From the NCBI GenBank assembly GCA_030593225.1, contig JAUVHP010000010.1, positions 1 to 19,019 on the forward strand: DNA of 19,019 bases, written 5' to 3'. Source of the DNA: an archaeon. Its GTDB lineage: Archaea > Nanobdellota > Nanobdellia > Pacearchaeales > GW2011-AR1. Position 1 is the stretch's first letter, and each line of letters starts with the position of its first letter. The notes below the pieces were generated by a model. It was not told the origin of the DNA, did not search any database, and was given only the letters and a program-made list of their open reading frames with translations. Below, piece after piece: positions 1 through 7,500 of the stretch. Position numbers and translations under genes: made by a program.

Positions 1-214
1 TCCTAAAATGACAGATAGTTCTGAAGAACTTGCGTGTAATCCTTTAGGCGAGGCACAAGTATTAAATGATAAAAATGTTGATTTTGTAATAATGGTTGGG
101 TTTTGTATTGGGCATGATTTATTATTTCAGAAAAACATTAAGGTTCCTGTGACAACTTTGATTGTTAAGGATAGGAAATTTGGTCATAAGAGTGTTGAGG
201 GGATTTCTTTATAG
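1..214 (+). CDS. DUF1847-like metal-binding protein, C-terminal part (5' truncated by window edge)
   Basis: This is the C-terminal end of a protein whose reading frame is open to the left edge of the window, with complete codons from base 2 and a TAG stop at 212-214. The visible segment has the signature of the C-terminus of the DUF1847 family (predicted metal-binding, cysteine-containing proteins): a CNPLGEAQVLN stretch, then GFCIGHDLLFQK, then PVTTLIVKDRKFGH. The family recognition comes from memory of its conserved C-terminal blocks; the N-terminal cysteine region that would bind metal lies outside the window. The biochemical role of DUF1847 is not established. It ends about 98 bases before the NYN gene on the same strand, which has its own promoter-like element, so co-transcription is not indicated. 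Confidence 0.75.
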   Translation, partial: PKMTDSSEELACNPLGEAQVLNDKNVDFVIMVGFCIGHDLLFQKNIKVPVTTLIVKDRKFGHKSVEGISL

Positions 215-280
215 GATTGATTAGAAAAGATTAAATAGTCCTATTCATATTTAGTATTAATAGAATAATAGGGGGCGGTA

Positions 281-290
281 TTTTTTTAAG
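281..290 (+). promoter_or_regulatory. Candidate TATA box for the NYN-domain gene
   Basis: A T-rich TTTTTTTAAG element is centred about 26 bases before the ATG at 313, preceded by a G/C-rich stretch (GGGGGCGG) that could contain a TFB-recognition element. The spacing would give a leaderless transcript. Weak by sequence alone. Confidence 0.35.
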
Positions 291-312
291 GTATCGTTCT
301 CTCCTTTTTATT

Positions 313-1128
313 ATGAGAGTTATTATTTTTAATGATACACAAAATTTTAATGGTTCTTTGAATTTTATCAATAATAGATTTAAGAAAAATAAAAAAAGAT
401 TTTGGGATTATAAAAAATATATTCCTTTTTTAATGAAAAAAATTAAATCTATAGATAATTTAAATAAAGAAGATTTTCAATTAATTAAAACATATTTTTA
501 CGAAGGAAGGTATAGTTCAAACTTAATTAATAGCCATCGTTGGAGTTGTAATCAGAAAATAGCAGAACTTAATAGGATGATAAAAATTGAACATAATTTA
601 TTGAATCTTGTTTCACAAGAAAAATTATCTCATAAATTAAGAAGAAAAATAAATCTACATGTGGAAGAAATTAAAAAACAATTAGAATATAAAAAGAAAG
701 AATATCTTTTTTATATTGATAAGCAAAAAAGAAATTTTGAAGGTCAAAAAAAATTATTTGAGGAATTAGAAAATAATTCATTTATTGATATAAGGTCAAC
801 TCCCTTAAAACAAAGCAAAGGTGAAGTTTATCAAAAAGGAGTGGATGTTCTAATGGCAACAGATTTAATTCATCTTGCCCATACAAATGCTTATGATATC
901 GCAATTATTCTTAGTGGGGATACTGATTTAATTGAAGCTGTAAGGTTAATAAAAAATTTAGGGAAAACTGTAATTATTATTTCATATCATACTCCTGGAG
1001 AGCCTGAATTAAGTAATATTTCTGATTTAATGAATGCTGGGAAATTCATTAATCTTAAACATTTTACAAGTGAAGAAATAATTGAAATGTCTGAATTGAA
1101 GAGGGTGAATATTGGAGAGAGGGATTGA
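313..1128 (+). CDS. NYN-domain (PIN-like, LabA/DUF88-type) putative nuclease with coiled-coil insert
   Basis: The 271-residue product has the split signature of a NYN/LabA-type PIN-like nuclease. The first strand with the acidic position is IIFNDTQNF (residues 4-12, D8 and N11). The second half holds KGVDVLMATDLIHLA (175-189) and the catalytic-type SGDTDLIEAV (201-210, D203 and D205), followed by a Rossmann-like strand KTVIIISY. Between the halves, residues about 75-155 form a highly charged, lysine-rich helical stretch likely to be a coiled coil; this is longer than in a minimal NYN domain. Proteins of this class are known or predicted metal-dependent RNases acting in the cytoplasm. The substrate cannot be read from the sequence. 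It lies upstream of the PD-(D/E)XK-like gene in the same direction, separated by 97 bases containing a hairpin. A defence role is possible but unproven. Confidence 0.8.
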   Translation: MRVIIFNDTQNFNGSLNFINNRFKKNKKRFWDYKKYIPFLMKKIKSIDNLNKEDFQLIKTYFYEGRYSSNLINSHRWSCNQKIAELNRMIKIEHNLLNLVSQEKLSHKLRRKINLHVEEIKKQLEYKKKEYLFYIDKQKRNFEGQKKLFEELENNSFIDIRSTPLKQSKGEVYQKGVDVLMATDLIHLAHTNAYDIAIILSGDTDLIEAVRLIKNLGKTVIIISYHTPGEPELSNISDLMNAGKFINLKHFTSEEIIEMSELKRVNIGERD

Positions 1129-1135
1129 ATTGACT

Positions 1136-1165
1136 AATCTTTTCAGACTTTGTCAAGAAAAGATT
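1136..1165 (+). terminator. Perfect 9-bp inverted repeat after the NYN gene, possible terminator
   Basis: AATCTTTTC at 1136-1144 is exactly complementary to GAAAAGATT at 1157-1165. An inner GAC/GTC pair closes a TTT loop, and T residues follow the stem. It lies eight bases after the NYN stop codon. It could end the NYN transcript or be an RNA processing hairpin. Archaeal termination usually needs only a T-run, so the role is uncertain. Confidence 0.45.
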
Positions 1166-1192
1166 TTTGAGATGTTGTTAATCTGGAATGGG

Positions 1193-1203
1193 AAATATTA
1201 AAT
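1193..1203 (+). promoter_or_regulatory. Candidate TATA box for the PD-(D/E)XK-like gene
   Basis: The AAATATTAAAT element is centred about 28 bases before the ATG at 1226. With no Shine-Dalgarno sequence before the start, this fits a leaderless mRNA and suggests transcription independent of the NYN gene. Confidence 0.4.
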
Positions 1204-1225
1204 ATTCAAGATTTATTATAATTTT

Positions 1226-2674
1226 ATGTTATTTTCAGATGTATATGAGGTAGAAAATTTTTGGGATAAAGAATGGTTTAATCCAGTATTAGAAAAAGAT
1301 GTAAAATTATTTTTAGATCCTTATTTGGTAGAAAATAGTGATATTCCTGAATTTGAAAATGCGAGAGAAAAAATAAATAATTTTTTTAACCATATTATTA
1401 AAAGAATTGCTTATTATCGTTCAATTAAAGATTCTAATATAGATATACTTTTGAAGCAGATGTTAATATTCCCAGAGGTGGATTATTTAAGATTGGGATA
1501 TGGTGAAGGATTAAGACATGGTTCTGGCACAGGTATGTCATTTGCTAAAAATTTATATTTTGCTATTTGTGATTTGATAGATAATCTTGAAGTAAATGCA
1601 GAAAATTTTTCTCATATAGAAATTTTGACATTTTTTTCAAAGGGAATTGGAGCAGATAGAATTAGTGATATAACGGCAAATATTCTAAAAGAAGAGTTGA
1701 TTAGATATACCCAAAGAATTTGTAATGAAAATGGGATAGAGATGAATGAAAAATTTCCAGTTAATCATTATAAGTTTGATTATAATGAAGATCGTTGGAG
1801 AGATACCCATCTTAATTTACCTAAAAACACTAAAAATAATGAAGCTATTATTCTTGTCCCTAAGGAATTTTTGCGGAGATCTCCTCTTTTGAATTCTGAT
1901 GAGTTCAAAAAGTATTTATTACAACAAGATTCGGAATATTTACGGAGTAGTTTGAATATTAGATTTAGTCGTGAAATTAATAGAGATAAATTATTGGAAG
2001 TAGTTAAAAACAATCCAAATAGATTATACAAATTTATTGATTCGTTTTATGGAGAAGGAAAAATAAAGAAAGACTATTATAATTATATAGAAGATAAAAA
2101 TAAAGTTTATTATGAAAGATTTTTACCTTCAAAAATTAAAGATGAATTAAATCCTATTCAAATAAAATCTGAATATAATTATGAAGATCTTTTTGATTTT
2201 GTTAAGCAATTAATTGAAGAATTTAGACATTTTATAGAAAAAGAAGAAGGATATAAATTATTAAGAAATCCCTCAACAGGCATACCCTTTAAAGAAGACT
2301 ATGTCCAACTTATTTTTTATTCTACAATAAAATTAATTTGTGAAGAACATAATATAGAAGTTTCTCCAGAATCTAAAGCTGGAAATGGAAGAATAGATTT
2401 TACTTTTTCTCAAGGAGTAAAATCAAGAACACATTTAGAGATAAAATTAGCAAGTCATAAAAAACTTTTTGAAGGATTTCAAGAACAACTTCCTACTTAC
2501 ATGGAAGGAAAGAAAATTAAACGAGGTATTTTATTGGTTTTATTTTTTAAAGATGATGAACAAAGGAAGATGAAAGAATTAAATGAATTAAAATTAGATG
2601 ACAAATATTTAGAATTAATTATTTTTAAAGAGATAATTGATGCAAGAGTTAGACCAACTCCTTCAAATTTATAA
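1226..2674 (+). CDS. PD-(D/E)XK nuclease-like protein, possible defence protein
   Basis: The product has 482 residues. Near the C-terminus it carries a likely PD-(D/E)XK nuclease core: a GNGRIDFTF segment with D391, then LEIKLAS with E405 and K407. The spacing D-x13-E-x-K fits the restriction-endonuclease-like fold. The larger N-terminal part is not a domain I can name. It contains FLDPYLVE near residue 30 and KGIGADRISDITANILKE near residue 140, blocks I associate with uncharacterised bacterial and archaeal proteins of similar size. I infer a metal-dependent nuclease. Its place next to a NYN-type nuclease gene hints at defence or RNA/DNA surveillance, but no methyltransferase, helicase or other recognised partner is in view. 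It converges on rps7, with 44 bases between the stop codons. AT-rich codon use matches the surrounding genes. Confidence 0.6.
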   Translation: MLFSDVYEVENFWDKEWFNPVLEKDVKLFLDPYLVENSDIPEFENAREKINNFFNHIIKRIAYYRSIKDSNIDILLKQMLIFPEVDYLRLGYGEGLRHGSGTGMSFAKNLYFAICDLIDNLEVNAENFSHIEILTFFSKGIGADRISDITANILKEELIRYTQRICNENGIEMNEKFPVNHYKFDYNEDRWRDTHLNLPKNTKNNEAIILVPKEFLRRSPLLNSDEFKKYLLQQDSEYLRSSLNIRFSREINRDKLLEVVKNNPNRLYKFIDSFYGEGKIKKDYYNYIEDKNKVYYERFLPSKIKDELNPIQIKSEYNYEDLFDFVKQLIEEFRHFIEKEEGYKLLRNPSTGIPFKEDYVQLIFYSTIKLICEEHNIEVSPESKAGNGRIDFTFSQGVKSRTHLEIKLASHKKLFEGFQEQLPTYMEGKKIKRGILLVLFFKDDEQRKMKELNELKLDDKYLELIIFKEIIDARVRPTPSNL

Positions 2675-2718
2675 TTAAAATCAATTAGAAAATCTTCTTT
2701 ATAAAATTTCTCTCAATC

Positions 2719-3351
2719 CTAACGAGCCGAATCAGCCTGTTTCTCACTTTCATTCTTTTTTCTCATACAAAAACTTTCCATATTTTTGTCTGAAGCCATA
2801 ATTATTTCGTCTGCTAAACCTTGTGCAAAAGTTTTCTTTTTGTTGAATGCTTTGTCTGAGGCACCGTGTGCTATGTATTTTAAAACAAGATTAACCCGTC
2901 TTAAAGGTGAAACATCAACTGCCTGAGGATATCGTGCACCTCCGTATTCAATTACTGTAACCTCGTCTCGTGGTGCTGCGTTCTCTATTGCCTGCACTAA
3001 AACTGCCACAGGATTTTTTCCTGTTCTCTTTTCAATAATCTTGAAAGCTTCTAAAACAATTTTCATATTTTTAGAATATTTCCCTGTTGCGTTTCCTTTT
3101 TCTATTTTATGCTTTTTTCCTCTATGCCCTGCAACAGCAAGTTTATTCATTAGTCGTTCAACAACATTAACTTTTGTTTGTCCGTGTTTCATTACATTTC
3201 GTCCTTGCGACTTTAAAATTAATTTTGGTTTTAGATTTATTACTGCTTTTAATCCTAGTTCTTGAACTTTAATTTCTGAAATATCATATAAATCAAAAAT
3301 TTTGAAATTGATTTCTTTATTTTCAGTTTGTTGTAATTTTTGTTCTGCCAT
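2719..3351 (-). CDS. rps7: Small ribosomal subunit protein uS7
   Basis: The 210-residue product is an archaeal/eukaryotic-type S7, the primary 16S rRNA-binding protein of the 30S head. Recognisable blocks include VNVVERLMNKL, a family-typical GKNPVAVLVQAIENAAPRDE, GGARYPQAVDVSPLRRV, and a C-terminal FAQGLADEIIMASD. An N-terminal extension of roughly 45 residues before the core is normal for archaeal S7. Its ATG at 3351 shares one base with the rps12 stop codon (TAATG), so the two are translationally coupled as in most archaea. In many archaea EF-1A and S10 follow rps7; here the next gene is convergent and neither is present, so the cluster has been broken at this point. Confidence 0.96.
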   Translation of the reverse strand: MAEQKLQQTENKEINFKIFDLYDISEIKVQELGLKAVINLKPKLILKSQGRNVMKHGQTKVNVVERLMNKLAVAGHRGKKHKIEKGNATGKYSKNMKIVLEAFKIIEKRTGKNPVAVLVQAIENAAPRDEVTVIEYGGARYPQAVDVSPLRRVNLVLKYIAHGASDKAFNKKKTFAQGLADEIIMASDKNMESFCMRKKNESEKQADSAR

Positions 3352-3773
3352 TATCTTCTACCCTTCTCAATCTTTCCACTTACTAATCTCGCAAGTGGCT
3401 GGTCATTTACTTTAATTACTTCCCATCTTACCCCTGGAATATCTCCTTTGGAACGTCCTTGTTTTCCACCAATTCTTTGAATCATAATCTCATCGTGTTC
3501 GTCTACGAATTTTTGAGCTAAATTTCCTGGAATAAATGCTGTTACTTGTTTCCCGTTTTTTGTTAATTGAACTTTGCAACATTTTCTCATTGCAGAATTT
3601 GGCTGTTTTGCTTCTTTTTGCATTTTTGACAAAACAATTCCTTTTGCTTGATTTGCACCTTGTAAAGGGTCTGATTTAGCAAAAAGATTAAGAGTTTTCA
3701 CCTTGTACTTTCTATCTTTCCATCTAAATTTCTTTCTTTCATTTACCTTTTTAATTGCACTTTTTAATCCCAT
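3351..3773 (-). CDS. rps12: Small ribosomal subunit protein uS12
   Basis: The product is uS12, the decoding-centre protein of the 30S subunit. Taking the ATG at 3773 gives 140 residues, close to the usual archaeal length. Conserved blocks are SDPLQGANQAKGIVLSK, the QPNSAMRKC decoding loop, KNGKQVTAFIPGN, EHDEIMIQRIGGKQGRSKGD and IPGVRWEVIKVNDQPL. The frame stays open upstream to 3887, but that 38-residue extension is hydrophobic, unlike S12, and overlaps a TATA-like element at 3800-3809. I therefore choose 3773 as the start, giving an almost leaderless mRNA. It is coupled to rps7 by a one-base overlap. The gap to nusA is filled by an opposite-strand gene, so rps12-rps7 is a separate transcription unit from the polymerase genes. 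Confidence 0.96.
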   Translation of the reverse strand: MGLKSAIKKVNERKKFRWKDRKYKVKTLNLFAKSDPLQGANQAKGIVLSKMQKEAKQPNSAMRKCCKVQLTKNGKQVTAFIPGNLAQKFVDEHDEIMIQRIGGKQGRSKGDIPGVRWEVIKVNDQPLARLVSGKIEKGRR

Positions 3774-3799
3774 TTGATTTAATATTGATAATAAAATTG

Positions 3800-3809
3800 A
3801 TTTATAAAA
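3800..3809 (-). promoter_or_regulatory. TATA box for rps12-rps7
   Basis: On the minus strand the region reads GTTTTATAAATC, a strong archaeal TATA-like sequence centred about 31 bases before the rps12 ATG at 3773. It lies inside the spurious upstream extension of the rps12 frame and so supports the downstream start. Confidence 0.55.
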
Positions 3810-3840
3810 CTTTCCGAGGTTAATTATGTGAAAAAGGCAA

Positions 3841-3870
3841 TTAATTAAAAAAAGAATAATCCTAAATTTT
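3841..3870 (-). repeat. Possible degenerate copy of the nusA 3' end (weak)
   Basis: On the minus strand this segment reads AAATTTAGGATTATT, encoding KFRII, where the true nusA end reads GAATTTAGAATTATT, encoding EFRII. That is 13 of 15 bases, including a synonymous AGA/AGG arginine. A TTAATTAAA block also matches on the plus strand, after a seven-base gap. The segment lies on the far side of the small plus-strand gene, as expected if that gene was inserted at the nusA 3' end. The sequence is so AT-rich that chance is a real alternative, and it overlaps the TATA element of the plus-strand gene. Confidence 0.3.
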
Positions 3871-3876
3871 ATAAAG
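3866..3876 (+). promoter_or_regulatory. TATA box for the small gene at 3897
   Basis: ATTTTATAAAG is centred about 25 bases before ATG 3897, the spacing for a leaderless archaeal transcript. It also argues against the in-frame ATG at 3882, which would lie too close to the box. Confidence 0.5.
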
Positions 3877-3896
3877 TTTGAATGCATTGGTTTAGT

Positions 3897-4103
3897 ATGG
3901 GTAGTTATGAAATTTCGGATTATAATGCACCAAAAGACATAGGATTATCTAAAAGTAATCGTTTCGATAAATTAAAATTATACGAAAGAATGCAAGAAAG
4001 TAGTTCCAATAAATTAAAAATAATTCCAATAAAAGTTGGAGATAAAAATCGTATAAAAGAATTAAAAAAAGCTTATGAAAATAGAAAAAATTTAATTAAA
4101 TAA
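3897..4103 (+). CDS. Small hypothetical protein inserted between nusA and rps12
   Basis: I do not recognise this 68-residue, lysine-rich, charged protein. It starts MGSYEISDYN, has no signal peptide or membrane segment, and ends in a probable amphipathic helix (NRIKELKKAYENRKNLIK). Several things support it as real: a well-placed TATA element, codon usage matching neighbouring genes, and its position in an otherwise empty gap. It runs opposite to the ribosomal/polymerase cluster and overlaps the nusA 3' end by eight bases in a convergent arrangement. A possible remnant of the nusA 3' end just before it suggests arrival by the same process as the toxin-antitoxin pairs at 12.5-13.1 kb and 15.3-15.8 kb. 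An antitoxin-like or orphan cassette protein is therefore conceivable, but nothing in its sequence shows it. Confidence 0.6.
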   Translation: MGSYEISDYNAPKDIGLSKSNRFDKLKLYERMQESSSNKLKIIPIKVGDKNRIKELKKAYENRKNLIK

Positions 4104-4512
4104 TTCTAAATTCTTTTCCAAAATAATCTCTGATAATTGTTTGCATTTCTAAAAGTCGTCTTTTGTTTCGTCCAAGAAGAGCTGCTTTGCTTTGATGCCC
4201 TGCGGTTAATATTACTTCATTGTCTTTTAATTCTATCTCTTTGAATGTAACTGGATTTACAATTGATTCAACAAAATATTTCAAATCTTCTATGCCTTTT
4301 GGACTAGCAATTATTCTAATTCTTTTTTTTAGAATTTCACTTATTTGTCTAATATTTTTTGCATTTTCTCCAATTGCACGTGGAAGTAAACTTTTTGGAA
4401 CACAGAAAAAAATTGCTTCATTATATTTAAAACAAAATCGTGTATTTATTCTTGTTACTTTACTAAATAAATTTAAGTAACGTATATCTTGCATATTAAT
4501 TATACTTGCCAT
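4096..4512 (-). CDS. nusA: NusA-like KH-domain transcription factor
   Basis: The 138-residue product matches archaeal NusA, which consists of two KH domains and lacks the N-terminal polymerase-binding and S1 domains of bacterial NusA. The first KH has an IFFCVPKSLLPRAIGENAKN segment around residues 34-53, with an imperfect version of the GxxG loop. The second has VILTAGHQSKAALLGRNKRR around residues 99-118, followed by an RDYFGKEFRII end. It probably binds nascent RNA and modulates elongation or termination. It follows rpoA by 47 bases on the same strand, the usual archaeal position, though the L30e gene often found between them is missing. Its stop overlaps the convergent small gene by eight bases. 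Confidence 0.88.
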   Translation of the reverse strand: MASIINMQDIRYLNLFSKVTRINTRFCFKYNEAIFFCVPKSLLPRAIGENAKNIRQISEILKKRIRIIASPKGIEDLKYFVESIVNPVTFKEIELKDNEVILTAGHQSKAALLGRNKRRLLEMQTIIRDYFGKEFRII

Positions 4513-4559
4513 CTTTAATAGAAATTGTTGGTCTAATTATTTTATAAATCTATTGTCAT

Positions 4560-7500
4560 TTATTTATTTGTCCCTTCGACAATTTTTGATTTAGCAACTT
4601 TTTTATCTGAATCTTTTTTTATCAATGGACCTGTTATTTTTACAGTAAGTCCTGGAAGACCTGTTCCCACAGGAATTGGTTGATTTAAAATAATATTTTC
4701 TATAACACTTGTTAATTTATCTTCGTTTCCTTTAATTGACGCGTTTACAAATTGTTTATCTGGTGTTTCAAAAGTTGCTCTTGCTAAGATTGAAGATTTT
4801 TGAGCAATCATTCCCATTCTTGTTACACCTTTAACCACACCTGTGCTTGTCATAGCGTCGGTGATTAACTCAAGATGTCTTTTATCTATATCAATACCTT
4901 GTGAACGCAAGACCTCATTAATTTCATTAATAATTAATTGTTTAGATATTTCAATTCCAAACACACTCGCAACTTCATGCAAATCATTTGAAATTGTTTT
5001 TTCCACATCTACTTCTTTTAATTTAAGAATTTCTTTAAGATTTGTTCCAAGAGTCATAATTATATAATTTTTATCTTTTTTAACAATCAAAATTTGCTCC
5101 ACACTTTTAACACCTGAAATTATTGTGTCTTTTAATTTTTCTTTAAGTTTATAAATTTCTTTAAAATTATATTCTGATGCATTTAGTTTTATTGAGTTTA
5201 ATCCTTCTTTAACATTAAAACCCAAATCATTTAATTTTTCAACAACTTTTTTTATTGAAGTATGTGTTTGTCTTAATCCTTTTTTATCTATTACAATTTC
5301 AATTATTTTACTGCTGAAATCTAAACTAATTTCTGAAGAAATTTCTTTTAGAGTTACTTCTTTAATTTTTTCAGAGAATAATTTTGTGTCTTTTTCATTG
5401 TTAAATTCTTTTTTCAAATAAATTTCCATTTTTGGTGAAGAAGGTTTTTTTCTTGCGTCAAAGATTTCAATAATTCTTGGCAAACCAGTTGTTACTTGCA
5501 TTTCTGCAACACCTGCCATATGAAATGTGTTTAAAACCATTTGTGTTGAAGATTCACCAAAAGATTGTGCAGTAATTATTCCTATTGCTTCTCCAGGGTC
5601 AATGTTTCCGTCAAGATGTAATTTTGATATATCTTTACCGTCGTTACCATAAATAAATTGAATAATATTATTATTACTATCTCTTACTGTTTTGTCGTAT
5701 TCTATTCTTAAATCTTGAAGAGCATTTGCTAATCTTCTATATAAATAACCTGACTTTGGAGTTCTTAGTGCAGTATCCATTAGAGAATCTCTCCCAGTCA
5801 TTCCTTGGAAAAAGAATTCATCTGGTCTTAGACCTTTTATTAATGGGCTGTTGATAAATCCTCGTGCGTTTGAAGATAGGTCTCCTTTTTTAAAGAAAGG
5901 AAGTGTTCTGTGAGTATAACCAATATCAATTCTTCCGCCTGCAAATGCTTGCTGACCAACACAACACGCCATCTGAGTAATATTAAGAATGTTTCCTCCA
6001 CCACCTGCATTTATCATATGACTTACAGGATTTAAAGGAGAGAATTCTTTTTTAACAATCGCACCAATTTTTGTACGAACTTCGTTTAGTATTTGAAGGA
6101 TTTTTATTTCTCTTGATTCTTCAAGAGTTTTTCCAGGAATAATTTCAAGAGTTTCTTTATTATATTCTTCAATTGTTTCATCTGTTCTTTGTTGAGCTTT
6201 TTTTATTATTTCATCTCCCATACTTACTACTTTATCGTCAATATCTAAATCCTCAACTGAGATTGTAATTCCTCTTTGAGTAATATAATTATTTGCTAAA
6301 TCAAAAACTTTTTTTATTGTATCAAAAGTTTGCATTCTTCCAAGTGATTTGTCTAACTCTTTTATTAATGCTCCTTTTTCTTTACTAAAAGTTGTTTTAT
6401 CAATTATACCTTCTATAATTTTTCCGTTTTTGATTTTTATCGAGTCATTTGAAAAATCTATTTTTGGCAAAGCCATAGAAAATAATTCTGTTCCAGAAAT
6501 ATTCTTTTTTGAAACTATTAAATCTATTCCTGAATTAAATAATAATTGATTTGCTTCTTCTTGTGAAAAATTGTCTAATCCTAATAAATAATTTCCTGTG
6601 ACAGTGTCTTTAATACATCCAATAAAGTTTGTGTTGTTTTTTGGAGAAATTAAATTTTGTTTAATATCTAATAAAATTTTTGCCTCTGCTCTTGCTTCTT
6701 CTGTTTGTGGAGAATGTATATTCATTTCATCTCCGTCAAAATCAGCATTATATGGTGCAGCTGCTGCTGGATGCAATCTAAATGTTCTGCCTGGAAGAAC
6801 TCTTACAAAGTGTGCCATTAAACTTCCTCTATGAAGTGAAGGATGTCTATTAAATAAAACCACATCTCCGTCTTGCAAATGTCTTTCAACTTTATATCCT
6901 GGAGAAAGTTCAACAATTATTTCTTCTTTTAATTCATCTGTTATTTTTTTTCTTCTTCCATCAGGTCTTATAATATAATTTGCTCCAGGATAATTACTCC
7001 CTTTTAAAATTAAATCTTTTAATTTTTCTATGTTTATATCATTCACAGTTTCAGCGACTGTAACAACTGTTGCAATTTCATAAGGAATTCCCACTTCATT
7101 GATTTCTATTTTTGGGTCTGGAGAAATTACAGTTCGTCCTGAATAATTTACTCTTTTACCAGCAAGGTTTTTTCTGATTCTCCCTTCTTTACCTTTAATT
7201 CTTTCTGTGATTGTTTTTAATGGCTGACCGCTTCTGTGTCTTGCTGGAGGAATTCTTGCAACAGTGTTATCAAAGAAAGTTGTAATATGAAATTGTAATA
7301 AATCCCATAAATCTTCAATAATAACTTCTGGAGCTCCTGCATTTAAGTTTTCCCAAAGCCGTTGATTTGCTCTAATTATATCTGATAGTTTATGCGTTAA
7401 ATCATCCTCGCTTCTTTCTCCTGATTCTAAAATAATACTTGGTCTAACTGTAACTGATGGAACTAATAATGCTGTTAAAACTGCCCATTCAGGACGAGCA

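Noticed and set aside
215..2719. A duplicated rps7 or DUF1847 3' end around the NYN/PD-(D/E)XK genes, by analogy with galE and nrdJ
   Set aside because: I looked for the rps7 end in 215-312 and 1129-1225 and for the DUF1847 end in 1129-1225 and 2675-2718. Only short AT-rich matches at chance level appear.
3774..3887. N-terminal extension of rps12 by 38 residues to ATG 3887
   Set aside because: The added residues are hydrophobic and unlike S12, the extension contains the TATA element at 3800-3809, and it overlaps the start and promoter of the plus-strand gene.
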